From Rhodococcus sp. ARC_M5 (lineage in GTDB: Bacteria; Actinomycetota; Actinomycetes; Mycobacteriales; Mycobacteriaceae), in NCBI RefSeq assembly GCF_022810405.1, contig NZ_JALGQE010000003.1, positions 124,001 through 188,000 on the forward strand: a stretch of DNA of 64,000 bases, in the 5' to 3' direction. The position numbers and the translations under genes were made by a program. Numbering within the stretch: position 1 is the first letter of the stretch; each line of letters starts with the position of its first letter. The notes beneath the pieces are model-generated. The model worked only from the letters and a program-made list of their open reading frames with translations. It was not told the DNA's origin and did not search any database. Below are positions 8,332 to 16,644 of the stretch, piece by piece.

Positions 8332-8978
8332 GAGCCGGCAGCGGCTTTGTGCAGGACGTCGGTGAACACCGACGGGTTCTGCGCGCCCGACACACCGAAC
8401 CGTCCGTCGATCACGAAGAACGGCACACCACTGATCCCGTAGGCGATGGCCTGCTCCTTGTCCGCGCGCACTGCCGGCAGGAACTCCTCGGACCTCAGCG
8501 CCTCGACCACCTCGTCACGGTCGAGGCCGATCTCCGCGGCAAGGTCGGCGAGGTCATCGGTGCGGCCGACATGTCGGCCCTCCTCGAAGTAGGCCGCCAG
8601 GAGCCGTTCCTTCATCTCGACCTGCTTGCCCTTCGACTTGGCGAAGTGCAGGAGCTCGTGCGCCTTGACGGTGTTGGTGTGCTGCAGGGCGTCGAAGTCG
8701 TACGCGAGCCCCTCGGCTGCGGCCAGCTCGGTCATCTGCGCCAACATCTGCGTGACCTGGGCGGCCGGCATCCCTTTGTGAGAGACGAGAAAGTCGACCT
8801 CGCTGCCGTCGAAGTCGACCGGTGTGTCGGGTGCGAGCTCGAACGAGTGGAACTCCACCTCGAGCGTTCCGCCCCCGGCGGTGAACTCCGCAGCGCCTGC
8901 CTCGAAACGGCGCTTGCCGACGAAGCACCACGGGCACGCGATGTCGGACCAGATGTCGACCTTCACTGTTCGGCTCAC
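8328..8978 (-). CDS. DsbA-family thiol oxidoreductase (FrnE-like)
   Basis: The protein has 216 residues. It has a thioredoxin-fold start with a CPWC active site at residues 15-18 (DIWSDIACPWCFVGKRRFEA), a long helical insertion, and the cis-Pro motif GISGVPFFVIDGRFGVSGAQ near residue 180. This is the FrnE / DSBA-like (DsbA_2) group, which catalyses dithiol-disulfide exchange in the cytoplasm; no signal peptide is visible. In Mycobacterium the relative Rv2466c uses mycothiol; whether this protein does is inference. The start codon is GTG. A 48-residue Cys-motif gene follows with an ATGA overlap. Confidence 0.9.
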   Translation of the reverse strand: MSRTVKVDIWSDIACPWCFVGKRRFEAGAAEFTAGGGTLEVEFHSFELAPDTPVDFDGSEVDFLVSHKGMPAAQVTQMLAQMTELAAAEGLAYDFDALQHTNTVKAHELLHFAKSKGKQVEMKERLLAAYFEEGRHVGRTDDLADLAAEIGLDRDEVVEALRSEEFLPAVRADKEQAIAYGISGVPFFVIDGRFGVSGAQNPSVFTDVLHKAAAGS

Positions 8979-9071
8979 GACGCCTGCAACATGGGAGCGC
9001 GCTGCGGTTATTCCAGCGGCCGGCAGGAGGGAACAGTGCAGTCGTCTTCCGAGACCGACAACTGCGCCACG

Positions 9072-9077
9072 TAAGCT
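9072..9077 (+). promoter_or_regulatory. Putative -10 box of purB (leaderless)
   Basis: TAAGCT ends 8 bases before the purB GTG. No ribosome-binding site is present between them, which fits a leaderless start. Confidence 0.5.
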
Positions 9078-9085
9078 GGTCGCTC

Positions 9086-10504
9086 GTGAGCATCCCGAAT
9101 GTCCTGGCCACCCGCTACGCGAGTCCCGAACTGGTGGAGCTGTGGTCTCCGGAGCACAAGATCGTCCTGGAACGTCAGTTGTGGATTGCCGTGCTGCGCG
9201 CGCAGTCCTCCCTCGGAGTCGACGTCCCCAACGCTGCCATCGCCGACTACGAAGCCGTTGTCGATCAGGTGGATCTCGCGTCGATCGCCGAGCGTGAGCG
9301 GGTCACCCGGCACGACGTCAAGGCTCGCATCGAGGAGTTCAACGCCCTCGCCGGGCACGAGCACATCCACAAGGGACTCACCAGCCGCGACCTTACCGAG
9401 AACGTCGAGCAGCTGCAGATTCTGCGCTCACTCGAACACGTCCACGGGCACGGCGTTGCTGTCGCGAAGCGGCTCGCCGAGCGCGCGGCCGAGTACTCCT
9501 CGCTGGTGATGGCCGGGCGCAGTCACAACGTCGCTGCCCAGGCCACCACGCTGGGCAAGCGATTCGCGTCTGCCGCGGACGAGCTGCTGTTGGCGCTGTC
9601 GAGGGTGCAGGAACTGATCGCGCGCTACCCGCTGCGTGGAATCAAGGGGCCGATGGGCACCTCGCAGGACATGCTCGACCTGTTCGGCGGTGACTCCGCC
9701 AAGCTGGTCGCTCTCGAGCGGATCGTTGCCGACCACCTCGGCTTCCGCCACACGCTCACCAGCGTCGGCCAGGTCTACCCGCGCTCGCTCGACCACGAGG
9801 TCGTGTCCGCGCTGGTCCAGGTCGGTGCCGGCCCGTCCTCGTTCGCACACACCGTCCGACTGATGGCAGGCCACGAACTCGTCACCGAAGGTTTCCAGCC
9901 GGGCCAGGTCGGCTCGTCGGCGATGCCGCACAAGATGAACACCCGGTCGTGTGAGCGCGTCAACGGCCTGCAGGTGGTGCTGCGCGGCTACGGATCGATG
10001 GCCGCCGAGCTCGCCGGAGCGCAGTGGAACGAGGGCGACGTCTTCTGTTCCGTTGTTCGCCGCGTCGCGCTGCCCGACGCGTTCTTCGCCATCGACGGTC
10101 TCATCGAGACCTTCCTGACCGTGCTCGACGAATTCGGGGCGTATCCAGCGGTCATCGCGAAGGAACTCGACCGCTACCTGCCGTTCCTCGCAACGACCAA
10201 GGTGCTGATGGCAGCCGTGCGCGCGGGCGTCGGACGCGAAACCGCACACGAGGCGATCAAGGAACACGCCGTTGCCGTCGCATTGGCGATGCGTGAGCAG
10301 GGACTCGACCCGGACCTGCTCGACCGCCTCGCCGCAGATGATCGGCTGCCACTCGACCGCGCTGCCCTCGATGCGGCACTGGCCGACAAGACGGCCTTCA
10401 TCGGTGCGGCCGACGCTCAGGTCGGTGCTGTCGTCTCGGCCGTGGAGCGGCTGATCGCGAAATTCCCGGCCGGAGCGTCGTACAGCCCGTCGCCCATTCT
10501 CTAG
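9086..10504 (+). CDS. purB: Adenylosuccinate lyase
   Basis: The protein has 472 residues, the normal length. It shows the fumarase/aspartase-superfamily blocks: TRHDVKARIEEFN near residue 75, the HIHKGLTSRDLTEN block near 94-106, and the signature GSSAMPHKMNTRSCE near residue 275. It removes fumarate from SAICAR in IMP synthesis and from adenylosuccinate in AMP synthesis. The GTG start matches the family N-terminus (NVLATRYASPELVELWSPE) and the nearby -10 box. The stop abuts, without spacing, the stop of the convergent HAD phosphatase gene. Confidence 0.96.
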   Translation: MSIPNVLATRYASPELVELWSPEHKIVLERQLWIAVLRAQSSLGVDVPNAAIADYEAVVDQVDLASIAERERVTRHDVKARIEEFNALAGHEHIHKGLTSRDLTENVEQLQILRSLEHVHGHGVAVAKRLAERAAEYSSLVMAGRSHNVAAQATTLGKRFASAADELLLALSRVQELIARYPLRGIKGPMGTSQDMLDLFGGDSAKLVALERIVADHLGFRHTLTSVGQVYPRSLDHEVVSALVQVGAGPSSFAHTVRLMAGHELVTEGFQPGQVGSSAMPHKMNTRSCERVNGLQVVLRGYGSMAAELAGAQWNEGDVFCSVVRRVALPDAFFAIDGLIETFLTVLDEFGAYPAVIAKELDRYLPFLATTKVLMAAVRAGVGRETAHEAIKEHAVAVALAMREQGLDPDLLDRLAADDRLPLDRAALDAALADKTAFIGAADAQVGAVVSAVERLIAKFPAGASYSPSPIL

Positions 10505-11296
10505 TCAGGCGAGGACGTCGGGGAGGTCGGCGACCGAGTCGATCACGTGGTCGGGTTCCATCGCGAACTCGTCGGTGATACGTCGATCGAGGACGTCCTG
10601 ACGGAATTTCCCGGTGCGAACGAGTACTCCCGTCATGCCGACGACCTGGGCGGCAAGGACGTCGTTGTCGAGATCGTCACCGACCATCACGACGTCGTCC
10701 GGGTCGACGCCCATTCGATCTGATGCCGTCCGGAAGCCCAGGGGAGCGGGCTTGCCAATCGCTTTCGCAGCGTGCCCGGACGCTTGCTCCATCCCGGCGA
10801 GGTACATGCCGGTGTCGATGCGCAACCCGCCACCGGTGCTCCACATCAACGACCTGTGCATTGCGACGACGGGTATGCCGCGGCACAGCCAGTCGTAGAC
10901 GCGGCTGAGCCGCTCGTGCGTGAACTCCGGCCCGGCACCGCCGACCACCACGACGTCGGGATCCTCGGACGTCTCGTCGACGAAGTCGATTCCCGGCATG
11001 TCCCTTGCGATCTCACCGTTGTTGATCAGCACCACCCGTGAATCCGGATAGTTCTCGCGAAGATGATCTGCGGTGAGCGACGCGGCCGTGACGATCTCGT
11101 CCGAATGGACGTCCAGCCCGACATCGCGCAGTGCGGTCGCGATCTGCTCACGCGTCCTCGACGTCGTATTGGTCAGAAATGCGCGCGCAATGTCCTTGCT
11201 GTCCAAGTACTTCAGAGTGTCCGCTGCCCCTGGCACCGCTTGCCACGACGTCACCAGAACGCCGTCGATGTCGAAAAGAACCCCGCCGATACCCAT
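10505..11296 (-). CDS. HAD-superfamily hydrolase, subfamily IIA (NagD-like phosphatase)
   Basis: The protein has 263 residues. It has the DIDGVL catalytic motif near residue 10 (DxD nucleophile and acid), the threonine motif FLTNTTSRT, and the motif IV acidic pair VVMVGDDLDNDV near residue 205, with a C2 cap between them. The group dephosphorylates small sugar or nucleotide phosphates; the substrate is unknown. The ATG at 11296 is chosen because TACTGT (11303-11308, minus strand) ends 6 bases upstream. A TTG two codons earlier is the alternative. It is divergent from the HIT gene, with the two starts 68 bases apart. Confidence 0.88.
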   Translation of the reverse strand: MGIGGVLFDIDGVLVTSWQAVPGAADTLKYLDSKDIARAFLTNTTSRTREQIATALRDVGLDVHSDEIVTAASLTADHLRENYPDSRVVLINNGEIARDMPGIDFVDETSEDPDVVVVGGAGPEFTHERLSRVYDWLCRGIPVVAMHRSLMWSTGGGLRIDTGMYLAGMEQASGHAAKAIGKPAPLGFRTASDRMGVDPDDVVMVGDDLDNDVLAAQVVGMTGVLVRTGKFRQDVLDRRITDEFAMEPDHVIDSVADLPDVLA

Positions 11297-11302
11297 CGAC
11301 AA

Positions 11303-11308
11303 ACAGTA
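11303..11308 (-). promoter_or_regulatory. Putative -10 box of the HAD phosphatase gene
   Basis: On the minus strand TACTGT ends 6 bases before ATG 11296, consistent with a leaderless transcript. Confidence 0.4.
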
Positions 11309-11350
11309 GTCTCCGGCTTCGGGCTCTGCAGCCTCAGAGCACCGAGCGCC

Positions 11351-11356
11351 TACGCT
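11351..11356 (+). promoter_or_regulatory. Putative -10 box of the HIT gene
   Basis: TACGCT ends 8 bases before GTG 11365 and supports that start codon over longer in-frame extensions. Confidence 0.4.
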
Positions 11357-11364
11357 CGGTGGTT

Positions 11365-11790
11365 GTGAACCCCTACACGATTTTCGCCGAGATCATTGCC
11401 GGGACGGCCGAGGCTTCTCGCGTCCACGAGGACGAGACAGCGGTTGCGTTCATGGACATCAGGCCGCTCACCAGCGGACATGTGCTGGTCGTGCCCAGGC
11501 AGCAGTTCCGGACTCTCGAGGAGCTGCCACCGGAGATCGGGGCGCACCTGTTCGTGGTGGGACAGAAAGTGGCCGCCGCTGTGCGAGCAAGCAATCCGCG
11601 TGTCGCCGGAGTCAACTTCTTTCTCGCCGACGGCACGGTGGCCGGTCAGGAGATTTTCCACGTGCACCTGCACGTGATCCCCCGGATGATCGGCGACGGC
11701 TTCGGGCTGCGGGCTCGGCCGTCGTCGCCGCAGCGATCCGAACTGGACCGGCAGGCCACAGAGATCGCAGCCGCTCTCACTCGGTCGTGA
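11365..11790 (+). CDS. HIT-family nucleotide hydrolase
   Basis: The protein has 141 residues. The histidine triad is at about 99, 101 and 103 (EIFHVHLHVIPR), preceded by NFFLADGTVAGQ, the HIT nucleotide-binding loop, and by DIRPLTSGHVLVVP near residue 31. HIT proteins hydrolyse phosphoramidate or phosphoester bonds of adenosine nucleotides (HinT/Fhit type). The GTG start gives the typical MNPYTIFAEIIAG N-terminus and is supported by the -10 box. The 3' end overlaps by 14 bases with the convergent siderophore-binding protein gene. Confidence 0.92.
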   Translation: MNPYTIFAEIIAGTAEASRVHEDETAVAFMDIRPLTSGHVLVVPRQQFRTLEELPPEIGAHLFVVGQKVAAAVRASNPRVAGVNFFLADGTVAGQEIFHVHLHVIPRMIGDGFGLRARPSSPQRSELDRQATEIAAALTRS

Positions 11791-12883
11791 CCTTCTTCGC
11801 CTTGGACAGCGCGTCGGCATAGACGTCGATGGTCTTGGTGTAGCGGCTGTAGCTCTTGTTGGCGCCGTAGTCCCACAACACCATCTGCTGGTCGTCGACG
11901 GCGGCGATCGTGTCGAAGGCCGGGTAACGACTCGGGATATCGGCGAGCTTCACGTCGGCGGCGTTGGCGACGTCGTGATAGACGAACGCGACGTCGGCGT
12001 CGACGGTCGACACGTTCTCCCACGACACCTTCTTCCAGTACCCGTCATCGGTGCCGTCGGGGGTGTACATCCTCAGGCCCCACCGTTGATAGTCGCTGAA
12101 GTCGGGGTCTGCCGACGGGTCGAGGACGTACGCGACGTCGAGTGGCCAGACGCCGACGCCGGTGAGGTCCTGGCGCTCCGAGGCAACCTCCTCGAATTTC
12201 GTCACGGCGGCGTCGAATTCGGCCTTGATGTCGGCCAGTTGTGGCGTGTCGAGGTCGACGCCGAGCGAGGATGCGAGTCCGGCGTAGTTCTCGATGGTCT
12301 TCGCCGTCGAGGTCGTATCCAAGGTGACACCCAGAGTGGGGGCGAGCAGATCGATCGTGTCTGCCTTCGACGAGTCGGCCGTGGTGGTCAGCTTGCCGAA
12401 CTGGCCGAATCGAGGGTTGTACTCGCCGATGACGAGATCCGGTTCGAGGCCGGCGGCTTTCTCGATATCGAATGTCCCCCAGCTCTCGCCGACCGATTCG
12501 ATGCCCGTGAGATCGGAGCAGTTCAGAATCGGGCTGGTGGACATCGGAGTCGTCGACCAGATGGCGATGGGTCTGATTCCGTACGACATCAGAGCCGCGG
12601 CCGATTCTTCGTCGGCGATGATTCTGGTCGGCTGAGTATCGAGCGAGATCGTGCGTCCACGACCGTCGGTGTACGTGAACGGTCCCGATGCTCGGTCGAC
12701 TGCATCGACGCGGTCGTTCTCGCCGCACGCGGCTGGGTTCGCGTTGAGGTCGACGACCTCGGTGTCGGTGGTGCCGCTGCTGCACGCTGCAGTGGCGAGA
12801 AGCACGAGCACCGCGATACCTCCGGTGCGGGCGCGGGGGCCGGATCTGTATCGCCCCATGGTGCGGATTCTTGTCGAAGACAT
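11777..12883 (-). CDS. Fe3+-siderophore ABC transporter substrate-binding lipoprotein (FecB/FepB-like)
   Basis: The protein has 368 residues. The N-terminus has a basic stretch, a hydrophobic core and TAAC with the lipidated Cys near residue 34, so it is a lipoprotein on the outer face of the membrane. The mature part follows the periplasmic-binding fold of siderophore receptors (RTISLDTQPTRIIADEESAAAL, GLEPDLVIGEYNP, YPAFDTIAAVDDQQMVLWD). It would hand a ferric siderophore to the FecCD/FecE system encoded divergently at 14507-17447. The ATG at 12883 has a purine-rich ribosome site (GAAAGTGAG). An IdeR-type box lies between it and the ornithine hydroxylase, so iron control of both sides is likely. 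Confidence 0.9.
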   Translation of the reverse strand: MSSTRIRTMGRYRSGPRARTGGIAVLVLLATAACSSGTTDTEVVDLNANPAACGENDRVDAVDRASGPFTYTDGRGRTISLDTQPTRIIADEESAAALMSYGIRPIAIWSTTPMSTSPILNCSDLTGIESVGESWGTFDIEKAAGLEPDLVIGEYNPRFGQFGKLTTTADSSKADTIDLLAPTLGVTLDTTSTAKTIENYAGLASSLGVDLDTPQLADIKAEFDAAVTKFEEVASERQDLTGVGVWPLDVAYVLDPSADPDFSDYQRWGLRMYTPDGTDDGYWKKVSWENVSTVDADVAFVYHDVANAADVKLADIPSRYPAFDTIAAVDDQQMVLWDYGANKSYSRYTKTIDVYADALSKAKKVTTE

Positions 12884-12993
12884 GCGCTCACTTTCGCGTT
12901 CGATGATGGACGGTGGAACCGAGGGAGATCGAGGGCCGCACACGTTTCCGGGCGCACTCGGCGAACGACGGAGCCGTTGTAGCCGAGAGAATG

Positions 12994-13012
12994 TTAGGTT
13001 AGCCTACCGTAG
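12994..13012 (+). promoter_or_regulatory. IdeR/DtxR iron box
   Basis: TTAGGTTAGCCTACCGTAG matches 16 of 19 positions of the DtxR/IdeR consensus (TTAGGTTAGCCTAACCTAA). It lies between the divergent siderophore-binding protein and ornithine hydroxylase operons. With iron bound, the regulator would block both promoters. Confidence 0.85.
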
Positions 13013-13128
13013 GCAAGTAGCGTTGCTCATGACATCGAGCCAGGACGCTGGGCACTGCCGAGACGGCCACCGACGGACCCTCGCCGGCGTCACCCCGAAT
13101 CTCGTCCGCAAGTAGAAGGAGACGCCTC

Positions 13129-13227
13129 ATGCACCGCACCCAGCTCGGTGGAGCGATCCACCGTGTAGGCCTCGTTCATGCCGATCTGCACTCCACCGAT
13201 CGAATCTCGGGGGCGATCGGTCGATGA
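13129..13227 (+). CDS. Putative 32-residue leader peptide coupled to the ornithine hydroxylase
   Basis: The ATG at 13129 is preceded by the best ribosome-binding site in this region (AGAAGGAGA, 13114-13122, 6 bases before the ATG). The frame runs 32 codons (MHRTQLGGAIHRVGLVHADL at the start) and its TGA overlaps the hydroxylase ATG (ATGA, 13224-13227). The hydroxylase has only a weak ribosome site of its own, so its translation may depend on this leader. No family is recognised. A still shorter frame (13029-13115, 28 codons) ends just before the same ribosome site and is less certain. Confidence 0.45.
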   Translation: MHRTQLGGAIHRVGLVHADLHSTDRISGAIGR

Positions 13228-14510
13228 CCCCGCACAACGACCACGTCGACGGTCAGTACGACATCGTCGGCGTCGGATTCGGTCCTTCCAATCTCGGTCT
13301 GGCCATCGCGATCGAGGAACACAATCGAACATGCGCGCCGGCCGAGCGTCTGACCTCGTGTTTCATCGAGTCGAAGGACGAGTTCGCCTGGCACCCCGGC
13401 ATGTTGTTGCCGGGCACCTCGATGCAGATCTCGTTCCTCAAGGACCTGGCGACGCAGCGCAATGCCGGCAGTGAGTACACCTTTCTGGCGTATCTGTCGG
13501 AGCAGGATCGGCTCAATCACTTCATCAACCTGCAGACGTTCTTCCCGAGTCGGCTCGAGTTCCACGATTACCTGGCCTGGGCCGCCGGAAAAGTCGACGC
13601 GACCGTGCACTACGGGACCCGAGCGGTGGACGTCGTCGACACCGGCGACGGGTACGGCGTCCGTACCGATGGCCGGCGAACCGGGACCGTCCGGGCGCGC
13701 AACATCGTGCTCGCCGGTGGACTGACCGCCACCCTGCCCGACGGGGTCACTGCGTCGGACCGGCAGTTCCACAATCACGATCTTCTCGGCCATCTCGATC
13801 GGTTGCCGTCGCAAACGCATCGCGCGTTCGTCGTCGTCGGTGCCGGGCAGAGCGCAGCCGAGGTGGTGGACTACCTGCACTCGACGTACAGCGATGCCTC
13901 GGTGCACGCGGTGCTGCGCAAGTACGGGTACAGCCCGGCGGACGACAGCCCGTACGCCAATCGCATCTTCGATCCGACGGCCGTCGACGACTTCTATTCG
14001 TCGTCGCACACGCTGCGCGAACAGTTGCTGCAGTATCACCGCGGCACCAATTATTCCGCCGTCGACCTGCCGCTGATCGAGGAGTTGTACGCGCGCGAGT
14101 ACGCCGAGCGGGTCAGCGGGCAGCGCCGGTTGTTCGTGCACGGAGCATCCCGGTTGGTCGGAGCCACCGAGGAGACGTCGGGCGTGCGTGTCTCCGTAGA
14201 GCACGGCCCGACGGGGCTGGCCGAGGACGTACTGTGCGACGCTGTCGTCTATGCCACCGGCTTCACGTCCCTCGATCTACCCGAGATCCTCGGTCCACTG
14301 TTCGACGCCGTCGAATACGACTCTCGCGGTCCTCGCGTGACGCGTGACTACCGACTCGTGACGCGAGAACCGAGTGCGGGTTCGATCTACCTCCAAGGCG
14401 GCACCGAGCACACGCACGGTCTGACCTCGTCCTTGTTGTCCAACATCGCTGTTCGCAGCGGTGAGATCGTGAAGTCCGCTGTGAGCGCGAGGGTGCGATC
14501 GGTGGTGTGA
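13224..14510 (+). CDS. L-ornithine N5-monooxygenase (siderophore biosynthesis)
   Basis: The protein has 428 residues of the SidA/PvdA/IucD family. It has an FAD-binding GxGxxN-type start (DIVGVGFGPSNLGLAIA), the substrate/FAD region PGTSMQISFLKDLATQR, an NADPH-binding motif VVVGAGQSAAEVVDYL near residue 203, and the C-terminal ATGF motif (VVYATGFTSLDLP). The family adds a hydroxyl to the side-chain nitrogen of ornithine or lysine, the first step toward hydroxamate siderophores. The SMQISFLKDL wording resembles the ornithine group, so lysine is the less likely substrate. It heads an operon with FecCD, FecCD, FecE and a siderophore reductase. No peptide synthetase lies in the window. Confidence 0.9.
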   Translation: MTPHNDHVDGQYDIVGVGFGPSNLGLAIAIEEHNRTCAPAERLTSCFIESKDEFAWHPGMLLPGTSMQISFLKDLATQRNAGSEYTFLAYLSEQDRLNHFINLQTFFPSRLEFHDYLAWAAGKVDATVHYGTRAVDVVDTGDGYGVRTDGRRTGTVRARNIVLAGGLTATLPDGVTASDRQFHNHDLLGHLDRLPSQTHRAFVVVGAGQSAAEVVDYLHSTYSDASVHAVLRKYGYSPADDSPYANRIFDPTAVDDFYSSSHTLREQLLQYHRGTNYSAVDLPLIEELYAREYAERVSGQRRLFVHGASRLVGATEETSGVRVSVEHGPTGLAEDVLCDAVVYATGFTSLDLPEILGPLFDAVEYDSRGPRVTRDYRLVTREPSAGSIYLQGGTEHTHGLTSSLLSNIAVRSGEIVKSAVSARVRSVV

Positions 14511-15580
14511 ATCGGGTGAGGACGAGCGTGGGCGACGAGCCGGAACAGCGAGACGTTCCGGCTGAAGTCGGTGGCCTGGCTCGTACCGATGCGCGGCGGG
14601 CCGCAGGATTGTTCTTCGTCGTCGCTGTCTTGGCAGCGTTGTGCCTGGTGAGCATCTCGGTGGGGACCGAGTACATCCCGATCGGTCAGGTGTGGCGCGG
14701 GCTGTTCTTCACCGACGGATCCACCGAATCCGTGATAGTCCGCGAACTGCGGCTTCCCCGTACCGTTCTCGGGTTGCTGGTCGGGATCGCCCTCGGGGTG
14801 GCCGGTGCGCTGATTCAGGCGATGACGCGAAATCCACTGGCCGACCCGGGAATCCTCGGTGTCAACGCCGGGGCGGCGTTCCTCGTCGCGATCGCCGTCG
14901 GTGTGTTGGGTGTCACCGGCATTCGGTCCTACATCTGGTTCGCGTTCGCCGGGGCCGTGCTCGCCACAGTGGCGGTGTACGCGCTGGGGTCGCTGGGGCG
15001 AGCGGGAGCGACTCCGATTCGCTTGACGCTGTCCGGAATTGCGCTCGGTGCGGTCCTCGGCGGCATCACCTCGGGCATGCTGCTGCTCGATCCGGATGCC
15101 TTCGACAGGATGCGGTTCTGGGGTGCGGGGTCGTTGGCCGGTCGGGGTGTGGACGTCGCGTTCGAGATCGCCCCGTTCATCGCGGTCGGCGTCTTCCTGG
15201 CCGCCCTCATCGCTCGTCCCCTCAACGCGGTCGCGCTCGGCGACGACCTGGCGCAGTCGTTGGGGGCGAACGTGGTTCGTACCAGAATCATCGGTGTCGT
15301 CGCAGTGACTCTGCTCGCCGGCGCTGCGACGGCGGCTGCCGGTCCCATCGGATTCGTCGGACTGATGATTCCACACATGGTGCGATGGTTCGTCGGCCCG
15401 GACCAGCGCTGGATCCTGATCTACACGGTGTTCGCAGCACCGGGCTTGCTCCTGCTCTCGGACGTGGTCGGACGTATCGTGATCAGGCCGGGGGAGCTGC
15501 AGGTCGGCATCGTCACCGCGTTCGTCGGCGCACCGGTGCTCATCGTGCTGGTCCGCCGGAAGAAGGCGAGCGGACTGTGA
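14507..15580 (+). CDS. Fe3+-siderophore ABC transporter permease (FecCD family), first subunit
   Basis: The protein has 357 residues with about nine or ten hydrophobic helices. It carries the FecCD hallmarks RLPRTVLGLLVGIALGVAGA, QAMTRNPLADPGILGVNAGA near residue 105, and GPIGFVGLMIPHMVR near residue 285, where the coupling helix meets the ATPase. It forms one half of the membrane channel for ferric siderophore. The GTG start overlaps the hydroxylase stop by 4 bases (GTGA), and the next permease overlaps in the same way, so the genes are translated together. Confidence 0.93.
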   Translation: MNRVRTSVGDEPEQRDVPAEVGGLARTDARRAAGLFFVVAVLAALCLVSISVGTEYIPIGQVWRGLFFTDGSTESVIVRELRLPRTVLGLLVGIALGVAGALIQAMTRNPLADPGILGVNAGAAFLVAIAVGVLGVTGIRSYIWFAFAGAVLATVAVYALGSLGRAGATPIRLTLSGIALGAVLGGITSGMLLLDPDAFDRMRFWGAGSLAGRGVDVAFEIAPFIAVGVFLAALIARPLNAVALGDDLAQSLGANVVRTRIIGVVAVTLLAGAATAAAGPIGFVGLMIPHMVRWFVGPDQRWILIYTVFAAPGLLLLSDVVGRIVIRPGELQVGIVTAFVGAPVLIVLVRRKKASGL

Positions 15581-16644
15581 CCCGTGAACAACACCGCGGC
15601 GGCATCGATTTCGGCCGAAAGCTGTGGGTCGTTCGAGTGCGGGATCGAGTGGACGGCCGTATCGATATCCGGGCGGTCGGCGTCTGCGCGGCCTTGCTTC
15701 TGGTCACGGTGGTGGTCTCCGTTCTCGCGGTCGGGACCGGCGACTTCTACATTCCGCCGAACGAGGTGCTCACCGCGGTGTTCGGCGACGCGCCACGCCT
15801 GACCGAGATCGTGGTGATGGAGTGGCGGTTTCCCCGAGTTGCACTGGCCTTCCTGTTCGGAGCCGCCCTCGGTGTATCGGGTGCGATATTCCAATCTCTG
15901 ACGCGAAATCCTCTGGGCAGCCCGGACATCATCGGATTCGCCACCGGTTCCTACACCGGCGCGCTCGTTGTCATCCTCGCCCTCGGTGGTGGCTACTACC
16001 GGACCGGAGCGGGCGCGCTCGTCGGTGGCCTCGCCACGGCCGCGGTGGTGTATCTGCTCGCATACCGGCGAGGGGTACAGGGCTTTCGGTTGATCATCGT
16101 CGGGATCGCCGTCAGTGCGGTACTTGCCTCCGTCAACACCTGGCTCGTGATCAGGGCCGACCTGGACGACGCGATCGCAGCCGCAGTGTGGGGCGCGGGC
16201 ACGCTCAACGGGCTGGGATGGTCGCAGGTGGGACCCGTACTGGCAGTGTCGATCGTCATCGCGTCGGGCTTGGCGCTGCTCTCGCGTCGGCTGCCGATGT
16301 TGGAGATGGGGGACGACGCGGCGAGGGCGCTCGGTGTGCGTCCCGAGCCGACCCGGTTGATGCTGGTGTTCCTGGGAGTTGCACTCATCGCGTTGGTCAC
16401 CGCGGCGGCGGGGCCCATCTCGTTCATCGCGCTCGCTGCACCGCAGTTGGCGCGCCGCCTCACCGGCACCTCGGGAGTGACGATGGTGCCCGCCGCGTGC
16501 ATGGGAGCGCTGCTGTTGGTCGTGAGCGACGTGGTTGCGCAGCGCGTCTTCGCTCCCACTCAGCTGCCGGTGGGCGTGGTGACCGTATCGGTCGGCGGCG
16601 CATACTTCGTGTGGTTGTTGGCGCGGGAAGGCAGGAAGCAGTGA
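15577..16644 (+). CDS. Fe3+-siderophore ABC transporter permease (FecCD family), second subunit
   Basis: The protein has 355 residues and pairs with the preceding permease. FecCD motifs are WRFPRVALAFLFGAALGVSGA, QSLTRNPLGSPDIIGFATGS near residue 107 and GPISFIALAAPQLARRL near residue 280. The N-terminal 40 residues are polar and charged, ahead of the first helix. The start is the GTG at 15577 in a GTGA overlap; the frame is open far upstream, but that part is out of register with the real first permease. The two different permeases imply a heterodimer, as in FepDG. Confidence 0.93.
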   Translation: MTREQHRGGIDFGRKLWVVRVRDRVDGRIDIRAVGVCAALLLVTVVVSVLAVGTGDFYIPPNEVLTAVFGDAPRLTEIVVMEWRFPRVALAFLFGAALGVSGAIFQSLTRNPLGSPDIIGFATGSYTGALVVILALGGGYYRTGAGALVGGLATAAVVYLLAYRRGVQGFRLIIVGIAVSAVLASVNTWLVIRADLDDAIAAAVWGAGTLNGLGWSQVGPVLAVSIVIASGLALLSRRLPMLEMGDDAARALGVRPEPTRLMLVFLGVALIALVTAAAGPISFIALAAPQLARRLTGTSGVTMVPAACMGALLLVVSDVVAQRVFAPTQLPVGVVTVSVGGAYFVWLLAREGRKQ

